Source of the DNA: an uncultured Oscillospiraceae bacterium
GTDB taxonomy: Bacteria > Bacillota > Clostridia > Oscillospirales > Oscillospiraceae
Assembly (NCBI GenBank): GCA_944387785.1
Contig: CALXGG010000003.1
Location: forward strand, 1 to 43,515
Direction: 5' to 3'
Length of the DNA: 43,515 bases
The notes under the pieces were generated by a model. The model searched no databases, was not told the origin of the DNA, and saw nothing but the letters and a program-made list of their open reading frames with translations. Both the position numbers and the translations under genes were made by a program. Positions within the stretch are counted from its first letter, which is position 1. Each line of letters starts with the position of its first letter. Below are positions 35,824-43,470 of this stretch, piece by piece.

Positions 35824-37953
35824 TCACATCAGAGGATCCAGGCCCAGCACCGGGTGGCCCTTCTCGGTGAGGAAGCTGAGCAGCTCCTCGGCGTCGCAGG
35901 TGACGGTCTCGTCGCCGATCATGTCGCAGAAGTTGTCGATGCCCAGCATCTCCTTGGCGGTGGCGTTGAGCCGGGGGGCCACGTCGTCCTTGAGCTCCTT
36001 GGGCATCCAGACGATCCGGGCCACGCCGCCCTCGGCGGCGGCGAACTTGTGGCTGGCGATGAAGTGGCGGCCGTGGCCCATGAAGCCGGGGGTCTGCACG
36101 CCGCCGCCGGTCATGGAGGCCAGCTCGCCGAAGGTCATGCCGGTGGGGGTCATGCCCTTGTACTCACGGTTGACGATGATGAGGCCGTTGGAGAAGGGCT
36201 CGATGCCGCAGATGCACTCGAAGCAGCCGCAGGAGGTCATGGGGTCCTCCATGATGGAGTACAGGCTCACATGCTCCAGCGCGCCGTGGGAGGCCTCGTG
36301 GACCATCCGGTCCACGTCGGGGTAGTAGCCCTTGACGGGATCGGTGCAGCCCTCCTTGCTGATGGGCTGGCAGGGGCCGGCGTCGTTGAGCTCCTTGGTG
36401 GCCTTGGCGTCCAGCCAGCTCACCGCGCCGCACAGGCCCAGGCGCTCGGGGGTGACCACGCAGCAGTGGCTGGGGGCGAAGGACTGGCAGAGGGTGCAGG
36501 TGTAGAACTGCTCCACGCTCTCGTCGGTGAGGGAGCCCAGCCGGTCGTCCCGGGCGTTGTAGGCGGGCATGGCCTCCTCGTCCAGGATCCGCTTGGCCTC
36601 GGCGCCGTCGGTGACCAGGGTGACCTGGCACTTGTCCACCACCGCGTCGAACTCGTCCATAATCATATAGTAGAGGACCTCGCCGAAGTGGTGCATCCGC
36701 AGGCCCTTGGCAAAGGCGTCCTTGCTGACGCGGATGCGGATCTGGTTGCGCTGGCCGGTGTGCATCACGCCCTCCATGTAGTTGAACCAGGCGTGGATCT
36801 TCCGCTCGATGACGGACTCGAAGTCCTTCTGCATCTTGGCGCCGGCCACCTCGATGTAGGTGGCGATGGGGTACTCCACCTCGCCGCTGTCGATGTCGGG
36901 GCCGACGAGGGTGATCTTGTGGTCCTCCACCTGGTCCATCTCCCGCATGGTCACCAGCTCGCAGGTCACGTTCTTGCTGGACCAGAACTCCACCTGCATG
37001 TCGTTCTTGCGGATGATCTCGCCCTCGAAGGCGGCGGCGAAGGCCACGGGGATGGGCAGCTCCTTGACCTTGATCTTAATGTTGCGCAGGCTGAGGGAGT
37101 GCTTGACGGTCTCGCTGTGGTCGCCTACATACTCCAGGGCGCCGGGGACCTGGAGCTCGCCGATGTCCTGATCCACCACCACGGGGAAGCCCAGGGCGAT
37201 GGCGCCGGCGCCGGCGGAAACCACCACCTCGTTGAGGGGGCCAAAGGTGTTGACGAAGGCGGGGACCCGGTCCTTGGTATAGGTGAGGAGGGCCCCCAGG
37301 TCGCCGGCCTGGACGTTGCCGAAGATCAAAGCGGCCCGGATGGCCACGGTGACCACGTGGATGACGCTGGTGACGTCGTGGCCCAGGGGCACCACCCGGA
37401 GCTCCAGGCCCATCTTCACGCCCTCGGCGGCGGCCTGCTCGATACACTCGCCGATCATAAAGGTGAGGATGCCCTTGGACTGGTAGTCCTTCACCACGGC
37501 GGCCACGTCGGCGGCGTTGTCGGCCTTGCCGATGACCACGGCCACGCCGGGGATGTCGCCGGTGACCAGGGGCACGCCCAGGGAGCGGATGATGGGGTCG
37601 GGGACGAAGCCGATGCCGGAATCCTCGGCGTAGGGGTCGCCGCCGCCCACATATTTGAGGCCCTCGATGATCTCAGCGCCCACGGCGGTGGCAAGGCCGG
37701 CGTTGAGAGCCTGGGCGATGTCGTCCTGGTTGGTGATGAGGCTCTTGAGGACGCCCACGCAGGCGGGCAGGTCGCCCAGGGTCTTGACCTTCACGCCGGT
37801 GGCGGCGTAGATGGTGGGGAAGAAATAGGCGGTGTCGGGGAAGGCCACGGGGGTATCCGCGCCATACTTGGCGATGGCGTCGTTCACAGCGCCCTCGGTG
37901 AGCCCCGCCACGGCGTTGGAACCGGCATAAATCAGGTCAGTCAATGCACTCAT
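35824..37953 (-). CDS. acsB: Acetyl-CoA synthase (CODH/ACS beta subunit)
   Basis: Builds acetyl-CoA from CO, a methyl group delivered by the corrinoid protein, and CoA. At 709 residues it parallels the 729-residue Moorella enzyme with a constant offset of 20: all A-cluster ligands are present, C486, C489, C498 and C508 for the [4Fe-4S] cluster and bridging proximal nickel, and C575-Gly-C577 for the distal nickel (SCGCFEC). The N-terminal third, which contacts CODH, is complete. GAGGAGG precedes the ATG. It is transcribed alone from a promoter near 38007-38035, separated from acsC-acsE by a plus-strand island. Confidence 0.96.
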   Translation of the reverse strand: MSALTDLIYAGSNAVAGLTEGAVNDAIAKYGADTPVAFPDTAYFFPTIYAATGVKVKTLGDLPACVGVLKSLITNQDDIAQALNAGLATAVGAEIIEGLKYVGGGDPYAEDSGIGFVPDPIIRSLGVPLVTGDIPGVAVVIGKADNAADVAAVVKDYQSKGILTFMIGECIEQAAAEGVKMGLELRVVPLGHDVTSVIHVVTVAIRAALIFGNVQAGDLGALLTYTKDRVPAFVNTFGPLNEVVVSAGAGAIALGFPVVVDQDIGELQVPGALEYVGDHSETVKHSLSLRNIKIKVKELPIPVAFAAAFEGEIIRKNDMQVEFWSSKNVTCELVTMREMDQVEDHKITLVGPDIDSGEVEYPIATYIEVAGAKMQKDFESVIERKIHAWFNYMEGVMHTGQRNQIRIRVSKDAFAKGLRMHHFGEVLYYMIMDEFDAVVDKCQVTLVTDGAEAKRILDEEAMPAYNARDDRLGSLTDESVEQFYTCTLCQSFAPSHCCVVTPERLGLCGAVSWLDAKATKELNDAGPCQPISKEGCTDPVKGYYPDVDRMVHEASHGALEHVSLYSIMEDPMTSCGCFECICGIEPFSNGLIIVNREYKGMTPTGMTFGELASMTGGGVQTPGFMGHGRHFIASHKFAAAEGGVARIVWMPKELKDDVAPRLNATAKEMLGIDNFCDMIGDETVTCDAEELLSFLTEKGHPVLGLDPLM

Positions 37954-38000
37954 AGGTTACAACCTCCTCAAAATTCATATCCCTTGGGATACAGTTCGAT

Positions 38001-38035
38001 GGTATCAATATACCAAAAACCGGCCTTTTTGTATA
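38001..38035 (-). promoter_or_regulatory. Probable acsB promoter with overlapping palindrome
   Basis: On the minus strand TATACA (38035-38030), 17 bp, TATATT (38012-38007), 50 bases before acsB. The -10 lies inside the inverted repeat GGTAT-N4-ATACC (38001-38014), a possible operator. The -35 is weak. Confidence 0.45.
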
Positions 38036-38275
38036 GGGCTTTTCCGGGCCCGGCGGAAAAATTTTTCCATCCCGCCAGGGGGGATGGGGCCGGCGGCCCG
38101 CCGGGGCCCCCGCAGCCGCCGGCGGCGGTAGGCTGTGGGGCACTCTCCCCGGGGCAGGGCCGCTATCCCCCCTGCCGCCTCCCCCGATCCCTCCCCCGCC
38201 GGGGCCCGCCGTTTCCGGGGGCGTCGCCCCGCCGGGGCCCCGCCGCCGGGGCCCGATGAAAAATTTTCCGTCCCC

Positions 38276-38304
38276 TTGACAATGTCGATATTCGAGAATA
38301 TAAT
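38276..38304 (+). promoter_or_regulatory. Perfect consensus promoter of the padR operon
   Basis: TTGACA (38276-38281), 17 bp, TATAAT (38299-38304). The spacer is made up almost entirely of the first copy of a 19-bp repeat. From 38036 to 38275 the sequence is GC-rich palindromic DNA without a gene. Confidence 0.9.
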
Positions 38305-38334
38305 ACAGCCAGGATATGTCGATATTCGAGAATA
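38282..38334 (+). promoter_or_regulatory. Tandem 19-bp operator of PadR
   Basis: ATGTCGATATTCGAGAATA occurs twice without a mismatch, at 38282-38300 and 38316-38334 (34 bp apart, about three helical turns). Each copy contains inverted repeats TCGA-TAT-TCGA and TATTC-GA-GAATA. Copy 1 fills the -35/-10 spacer and copy 2 covers the transcript start to the ribosome site, as expected of an autorepressor site. Confidence 0.8.
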
Positions 38335-38347
38335 GGAGGTGGCCGCC

Positions 38348-38671
38348 ATGCCCAGGGCCAAGTTCCAGACCCTCACGGAGCAGATGTACTACGTCCTTTT
38401 GTGCCTGAGCCGGGAGTGCTGCGGCATGGACATCATGGATGAGATCCCCGCCATGACCGGCGGCCGGGTGCGGGTGGGCTCCGGCACCCTGTACAACCTT
38501 CTGGAGCAGTTCCTGGAGGCGGGGATGATCCGGGAGACCCGCTCGGAGGGCCGCCGCCGCAGCTATGTCCTGACGGAGGAGGGAAAGCGGCGGCTGGAGG
38601 AGGAGTACCGGCGGATCTGCGCCCAGGGGGCGGATTACCGCCGGATCATGGGAGAGGAGGCTTCCCGATGA
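38348..38671 (+). CDS. PadR-family transcriptional regulator
   Basis: A 107-residue winged-helix repressor: LTEQMYYVLLCLSRECCGMDIMDEI, then the wing segment RVGSGTLYNLLEQFLEAGMI with the PadR-typical GTLY. It lacks the longer C-terminal helix of class-1 PadR proteins and so is the short class 2. ATG 38348 lies 9 bases after AGGAGG. It overlaps the DUF2812 gene by 4 bases (ATGA), a pairing found often in Firmicutes, where PadR senses envelope stress or compounds and controls its membrane partner. The tandem operator at its promoter suggests autoregulation. Confidence 0.92.
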   Translation: MPRAKFQTLTEQMYYVLLCLSRECCGMDIMDEIPAMTGGRVRVGSGTLYNLLEQFLEAGMIRETRSEGRRRSYVLTEEGKRRLEEEYRRICAQGADYRRIMGEEASR

Positions 38672-40038
38672 AACACACAAAGCGTCAGCTGATCCCTTTT
38701 TCCTTATATGACCTGACGGGGATGGAGCGGCATCTGGAGCAGATGGCCCGGAAGGGCTGGCTCCTGGACAAAATGTCCGCCATGGGGTGGCGGTACCGGA
38801 GGATAGAGCCGCAAAAGCTCCATTTCACGGTTTCCTATTGCCACCGGGCCTCGGCTTACGACCCGGAGCCTACCGAGGAGGTCCAGACCTTTTACGACTT
38901 CTGCGCCCACACCGGCTGGCGCCTGGCGGCGGAGTTCGGTTCCATGCAGGTGTTTTACAACGGCCAGGAGGATCCCACTCCCATCGACACCGACCCGGCT
39001 ATGGAGATCCAGATGGTGGGCCGGGAGATGAAGCGGGCCCTGCCCTTCGAGATCCTCCTGCTGCTCATCGGCTTTTTCATGGGGGGCTCCTGGCTGTACA
39101 GCCTGTTCCACAGCCCCATCGATCTCCTGGCCAGCCCCACCAACCTGTTTACCGGCCTGTGCTGGCTGGGCCTTATGGTGTGGTCCGTGGCGGATATTCT
39201 GACCTATTTCCTCTGGCGGCGGCGGGCCAAGCAGGCGGCGCAGCGGGGGGAGTTCGTCCCCACCCGGGGCTGCCACCGTATCATGCAGGTGGTCATGGCG
39301 CTGGTGATCCTGGGGGTGGTCTACTTCTTTATCACCGCCCGGCTGCCGGGGCTGCGGCTCCTCACCGGCGGCATGATCCTTGGATTTGTGGTGCTGTTCC
39401 TGGCGGTGAACGGTACCAAGGACTTCCTCAAAAAGCGGAAGGTCTCCCGGCGGAAGAACCAGGCGGCCACCATCGCCGTGGATGTGCTCCTGGCAGTGGT
39501 GCTGATGGTGGGCACCTCCTATGCTGCGATCACGCTGGCGCGAAACGGCGGCTTCTCCCTGGCGGCGGATATCGAGCCCCTTCTCACCATCGCGGATCTC
39601 ACCGGGGAGGAGGACCCCCGGTACGTGGTCCGCAGCGGCGTGGAGGCGTCGGTGTTCCTGAAGGTCCGGAATTTCACAGAGGAGGCCCACCCGGCGGAGA
39701 GCGTCCGTCTGCCGGAACTCAGCTGTAAGATCGTGGATGTGTACCTGCCGGGGATCCATGGCTTCTGCCTCCGGGAGCTCCTCCATGAGCGGGACGACTG
39801 GGAGGGCGCCGCCGCCGACGGTACGGCCATCACCCCCTACTATGTGTATCGGGAGATAGACGGGGCCCTCTTCGGGGCCCAGGCCGCCTGGCAGCGGTAC
39901 GCCGGCGGGGAGGACGGGGAGCCCACGGGGGATTACCTCCTGAGCTGGCCGGGTCGTCTGGTGACCCTGGAATGTGACTGGGAGCTGACGGCGGAGCAGA
40001 TGGCCATTGCCGGGGCGCAGCTGGCCCCGGCGGACTAA
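38668..40038 (+). CDS. DUF2812 membrane protein, PadR partner
   Basis: 456 residues. The N-terminal about 110 residues are a cytoplasmic DUF2812 domain (LTGMERHLEQMARKGWLLDKM, with the Gly-Trp-x-Leu motif). Four hydrophobic segments follow (about 128-148, 160-180, 210-228 and 235-252), another near 275-295, and then a soluble C-terminal domain of about 160 residues. Such proteins accompany PadR regulators; their biochemical role is unknown, possibly a membrane sensor or anti-regulator. Translationally coupled to padR. Confidence 0.85.
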   Translation: MKHTKRQLIPFSLYDLTGMERHLEQMARKGWLLDKMSAMGWRYRRIEPQKLHFTVSYCHRASAYDPEPTEEVQTFYDFCAHTGWRLAAEFGSMQVFYNGQEDPTPIDTDPAMEIQMVGREMKRALPFEILLLLIGFFMGGSWLYSLFHSPIDLLASPTNLFTGLCWLGLMVWSVADILTYFLWRRRAKQAAQRGEFVPTRGCHRIMQVVMALVILGVVYFFITARLPGLRLLTGGMILGFVVLFLAVNGTKDFLKKRKVSRRKNQAATIAVDVLLAVVLMVGTSYAAITLARNGGFSLAADIEPLLTIADLTGEEDPRYVVRSGVEASVFLKVRNFTEEAHPAESVRLPELSCKIVDVYLPGIHGFCLRELLHERDDWEGAAADGTAITPYYVYREIDGALFGAQAAWQRYAGGEDGEPTGDYLLSWPGRLVTLECDWELTAEQMAIAGAQLAPAD

Positions 40039-40148
40039 GAGGGCCCGGCCTGTCCGGCTGGCGGAAAAGCCGCCTCAAATGCCGGGACGGTGTTCTCCGC
40101 TTCTCCGGAGGCCTTCGCTCCGGAACAGGGACGGCGGATTTCCTGCCA

Positions 40149-40177
40149 TTGACAAGGCAGCCGCCGGACGGTATAGT
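40149..40177 (+). promoter_or_regulatory. Promoter of the Lar-like gene
   Basis: TTGACA (40149-40154), 17 bp, TATAGT (40172-40177), 36 bases before the start. Confidence 0.8.
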
Positions 40178-40213
40178 AGAGGGCGATGATTTTACCACAC
40201 CGGAGGATGGACC

Positions 40214-40438
40214 ATGGAACCTATACATGACATTGCCCTGCAGGACTGCCCCCTCTGCCGGGGGACGGGCGCCCTGGAGGAGGAGGGCGGCTGGCTGGTG
40301 TACGTCCAGTGCCTGGACTGCGGCTGCCGCACCGTGGAGATGGCCTACCACTCGGAGGAGGAGCGCCGGGAGATGGCGGAGAAGGTGGCCCTCTCCTGGA
40401 ACCTGGGCAAGGTGATCTACACCGGACCCGGGGACTGA
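40214..40438 (+). CDS. Lar-like small zinc-ribbon protein
   Basis: 74 residues with two knuckles, C12-x2-C15 (DCPLCRG) and C33-x2-C36 (QCLDCGC), then ending in the NLGKVI segment. This resembles the Lar family (restriction alleviation), small zinc ribbons found in phages and prophages, where the C-terminal NxR/NL motif follows the second knuckle. No restriction or phage genes are nearby, so the functional name is tentative. GGAGGA lies 6 bases before the ATG; a near-consensus promoter drives it alone. Confidence 0.75.
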   Translation: MEPIHDIALQDCPLCRGTGALEEEGGWLVYVQCLDCGCRTVEMAYHSEEERREMAEKVALSWNLGKVIYTGPGD

Positions 40439-40449
40439 GACGGCTGGCC

Positions 40450-40640
40450 GGGGGCTCCGCCCCCACAGGGCTGATGTGCCCTCCGCCGGGCGGGCGGGGA
40501 CGCAACCGGGGGCTCCGCTCCCGGCCCGGCGCTTATCGCCGGGGGTTCCGCCCCCGGACCCCGGGCCCACTTTTGGACGCCCAAAAGTGGGCGGAAAAAC
40601 CGCCGGGGAGACCCCGGACCCCCTCTTTTTATCTAATCGG
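40450..40640 (+). repeat. Left arm of a composite inverted-repeat element
   Basis: Contains GGGGGCTCCGCCCCC-N3-GGGCTGATGT (40450-40477) and, further in, a hairpin CCCACTTTTGG/CCAAAAGTGGG (40567-40590), then CGCCGGGGAGACCCCGGACCCC-type sequence (40601-40622) and CTTTTTATCTAATCGG. The same modules occur in reverse order and orientation at 40939-41075. The left arm has about 80 extra bases between modules. The 300-base interior (40641-40938) holds no gene I can support. Confidence 0.7.
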
Positions 40641-40938
40641 TTTGTATCGGGGGTGATACCCAGTTGCCACTGAATTTCCGCAGGGCCTTCGGCCTCCTCG
40701 TGATCGGTGCGGTGGTTTTCCAACTTCGCCTGTCGGCCCTCGGGCTGAGGGTTGTTTCTGTTTTTGTTGGCGGGAGCCTGTGCGTCTCCCGTAGGCGCAG
40801 GTAGTTCGTCACAGAAAACCAGATTCGCCTGTCCTTTTAACAGGGCGTCAGCCGAAGCCGGACGAGAAACCCGCCGCAGATCGGATGCCCGGAGGATTTG
40901 CCGCTTCGGTGGCAGCGCAGAATCAAGTTTGGGAGCGT

Positions 40939-41075
40939 CCGATTGGACAAAAGCGGGGTCCGGGGTGTCCCCGGCGGCGTTTTGGTCACTTTTTCGCCGT
41001 GGAAAAAGTGACCCGGGGTTTGGGGCCGGGAAGGCCCCAATAGCAAACATCAGCCCTCCGGGGGCGGAGCCCCCG
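40939..41075 (-). repeat. Right arm of the composite inverted-repeat element
   Basis: Inverted partner of 40450-40640. It shares the 22-base CGCCGGGGAnACCCCGGACCCC core with one mismatch (here on the minus strand within 40952-40976), a hairpin GTCACTTTTTC/GAAAAAGTGAC (40985-41011), the CCAATCGG end (40939-40946) and the GGGGGCTCCGCCCCC-N3-GGGCTGATGT block (41047-41074). Confidence 0.7.
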
Positions 41076-41117
41076 TCCCAAAGCACCGCTCTGGGCGATA
41101 CGCCCTTTCCCGCTGAC

Positions 41118-41158
41118 AAAAAGGCCGGAGGAACCAATTTGGTTCCTCCGGCCTTTTT
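41118..41158. terminator. Strong bidirectional terminator after acsC-acsE
   Basis: AAAAAGGCCGGAGGAACCAA pairs with TTGGTTCCTCCGGCCTTTTT (stem of about 20 bp, 1-base centre), with T-runs on both strands. It is 12 bases after the minus-strand stop. Confidence 0.95.
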
Positions 41159-41170
41159 GGTTGGGGAAAA

Positions 41171-43456
41171 TCAGATCTCCAGGTAGGAGTCGGCGTACAG
41201 GGTGTGGTTCTTGAACACGTCGCAGCTCTTGATGGTCTCCATCAGCCTGAGGTCGCAGGGGTTGACGATGGCGGAGGTCAGGCCCTGCATCATGCACATG
41301 GCCACCAGGGCGCTGTCCATGATGGGACGGATGTGCTTGGGCATACCGTTGGAGTTGTTGGAGAGGCCGCCGGTGGACTTGAGGCCCTCGTCGGAGAAGG
41401 CCTTGATGGCGCTCAGCACGTCCATCTGCTTGTCCTGCATGCCCTTGACCACCAGGAACAGGGGGTCGAACCACAGGTCGTCGGACTCCATGCCAAGGCT
41501 CAGGCCCCGCTCCAGCATGTTGTGGCAGTGCATCATGCGCTCCTCGTTGTCCTTGGCGATACCGTCGGCGGAGCACAAGGCGATGACGATGGCGTCGTTG
41601 GCGGCGGCCAGGTTGATGTTGTCGATCCGGCTGCCGGCGTCGGCGGAGTTGACGATGGGCTTGCCGTTGGTGCGGTTATAGACCTTGATACCGGCCTCGA
41701 TAGCGGCCTTGTTGGCGGTATCCAGGGCCAGGGGCACGTTGTTGAAGTTCTGCTGCAGCAGCTGGACCGCCCACTGCATCAGCTCGGGGCCGTTGGATTC
41801 GGCAGGCCCAATGTTCACATCCAGGTAGGTGGCGCCGGCGGCGATCTGCTCGGCGGCCCGTTTGAGGATGGGGCCCTCGTCGTAGGACTCCATGGCCTTG
41901 CGGATGGCGGGGGAGATGCAGTGGATCCGCTCGCCGATGGTGACGAACTGCTTGCTGGCGGGATCGTGGCCCTTGTACTTGACCTCCTTGTCCTCCAGCT
42001 TGTAGGGGCCGGTGACGACGATGGGAGGCGCGGGGATGACCTTCTTGGGCGCGGGGGCGGGAGCGGCTTCGGCAGCGGCGGCAGGGGCGCCGTCGGCGGC
42101 GGGAGCCTTGTAGCTCTTCTTCCACTCCTCGTCCCGCAGGTACTTCACCAGCTGGACGGCCTCGGTGGTGCCCACGATGACGCTCCAATCAGGCAGCTTG
42201 TCCTGGATCTCGCCCTTCATGACGGCCACCTTGCCGGGGATGATGAGGGCGCGGCTCTTGACCTTGTTGTTGATGTCGAACTCGTCGAAGAACTTCTTGA
42301 TGGAGGAGCTGGAGAACTTGCCGGCGGCCCAGGCGGTCAGGACGGACATACCGGAGGCGTCGGTGATGAGCAGGTTCACGGGGACCTTGGAGCGCTCCAG
42401 CTCGCCGGACACCAGGAAATAGGTCAGGGCGAAGTCCACGGTCAGGCAGCAGGGGCTGTTCTCGTCGGCGCCGTTGATGGGGTAGATGCCCGGGGTGACC
42501 TTCATGGGCTTCTGAGGATCGGTGAAGATGTTCTGGCGCAGGCCGTAGAGAGGCAGGGCCTTGGCGTAGGTCATCTCGGAGCAGACCACGATGGAGCCGT
42601 ACTTGCAGGTGAACAGGCTCATGAGGGCGGCCTCCAGATGGGCGTTGCCCTTGGCCAGGGCGGCCACGTTGACGATGGAGGGATAGCCGAAGGAGCGGTC
42701 GCCGTCCTTCAGAGCGGCGCGGCGGATCTCCACGGCGGCGGCATAGGCGTCCTTGATGGAGGCGGCGCCCACATCCAGGATCAGATCCTTGTTGCCGGCG
42801 GCCTCCAGCTTCTCCACGGTGGCGTGGAGCTCTTCCAGATTGGCGCCCCGGACGCCCAGCAGCACCTTGGCCTCCTTGGCGATGGCGCTCATGTCGGCGT
42901 AGTTGGCGGCGTCGGCGCCGTCCAGGATGAAGTCGCAGCCGGCGGCGGCGGCAACAGCGGCCTTGGCGGCGGCGGTGTCGGTGCAGCTGAGGACCAGGGG
43001 ACGGCCCAGGGCCTTGGCCTTGTTCACCAGGGCCGCATAGTCCTCGGCGGACTTGTCGGCGCTGTGGTTGACAAAGACCATCTCCACGTACATCCGCTCG
43101 CTGATACGCTCATAGTCCACCTTGGGGATGGAGGCGATGACGGCGTCCTGCTGGGCCTCGTCCATGCAGTCGCACAGGGCCACGGCGTACAGGGTCTTGG
43201 AGACCAGGGTCTTTTCGTGGCGGGAGAGGACGGTTTCGCCGCCCAGGCTCAGCTCGCCGACCTTGAAGGTCTTCATGGGAGGCGCGGTGGCCTCGGACAG
43301 GGTGGACAGGGCCTCGGCGGACATGTGGGGGCACTTGTCGATGGAGAGGGCGCCGGAGGCCACCTTCATGGCGAAGGCCATGCAGGTGGGGTTGCCGCAG
43401 TCCTTGCAGTTGGTTTTGGGGGTGAGCTTAAAGATGTCAAGACCTTTCAATGCCAT
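41171..43456 (-). CDS. AcsC-AcsE fusion: corrinoid FeS protein large subunit + methyltransferase
   Basis: 761 residues combining two Wood-Ljungdahl proteins. Residues 1-446 are the complete large subunit of the corrinoid iron-sulfur protein: [4Fe-4S] ligands C17, C20, C25 and C42 (NCKDCGNPTC), a TIM barrel, and the C-terminal cobamide domain with RALIIPGKVAVMKGEIQD and WSVIVGTTEA. Residues 447-482 are a linker of mostly Ala and Pro. Residues 503-761 are a complete methyl-THF:corrinoid methyltransferase barrel: VTIGERI, LDVNIGPA (D546, N548), DLWFDPL (D664) and GLSNNSNG (N700), matching pterin-binding residues of the Moorella enzyme. No internal start or ribosome site is evident at the join. 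GGAGGG precedes the ATG. In known acetogens acsC and acsE are separate genes. Confidence 0.93.
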   Translation of the reverse strand: MALKGLDIFKLTPKTNCKDCGNPTCMAFAMKVASGALSIDKCPHMSAEALSTLSEATAPPMKTFKVGELSLGGETVLSRHEKTLVSKTLYAVALCDCMDEAQQDAVIASIPKVDYERISERMYVEMVFVNHSADKSAEDYAALVNKAKALGRPLVLSCTDTAAAKAAVAAAAGCDFILDGADAANYADMSAIAKEAKVLLGVRGANLEELHATVEKLEAAGNKDLILDVGAASIKDAYAAAVEIRRAALKDGDRSFGYPSIVNVAALAKGNAHLEAALMSLFTCKYGSIVVCSEMTYAKALPLYGLRQNIFTDPQKPMKVTPGIYPINGADENSPCCLTVDFALTYFLVSGELERSKVPVNLLITDASGMSVLTAWAAGKFSSSSIKKFFDEFDINNKVKSRALIIPGKVAVMKGEIQDKLPDWSVIVGTTEAVQLVKYLRDEEWKKSYKAPAADGAPAAAAEAAPAPAPKKVIPAPPIVVTGPYKLEDKEVKYKGHDPASKQFVTIGERIHCISPAIRKAMESYDEGPILKRAAEQIAAGATYLDVNIGPAESNGPELMQWAVQLLQQNFNNVPLALDTANKAAIEAGIKVYNRTNGKPIVNSADAGSRIDNINLAAANDAIVIALCSADGIAKDNEERMMHCHNMLERGLSLGMESDDLWFDPLFLVVKGMQDKQMDVLSAIKAFSDEGLKSTGGLSNNSNGMPKHIRPIMDSALVAMCMMQGLTSAIVNPCDLRLMETIKSCDVFKNHTLYADSYLEI

Positions 43457-43470
43457 TGTCTGGGCCCTCC

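Noticed and set aside
38282..38334. A CRISPR-like array
   Set aside because: Only two 19-bp copies 15 bp apart, inside a promoter; they fit operator sites. No CRISPR array or cas gene is in the window.
40214..40438. Evidence for a prophage from the Lar-like protein
   Set aside because: No integrase, structural, lysis or restriction genes lie nearby; a lone zinc ribbon is not enough.
39830..41137. Long minus-strand frame through the intergenic repeat, with a protein-like middle (about 40640-40940)
   Set aside because: It runs through hairpin repeats and into the DUF2812 gene, has no ribosome site or domain, and lack of stops is expected at this GC content. A short gene in the interior cannot be fully excluded.
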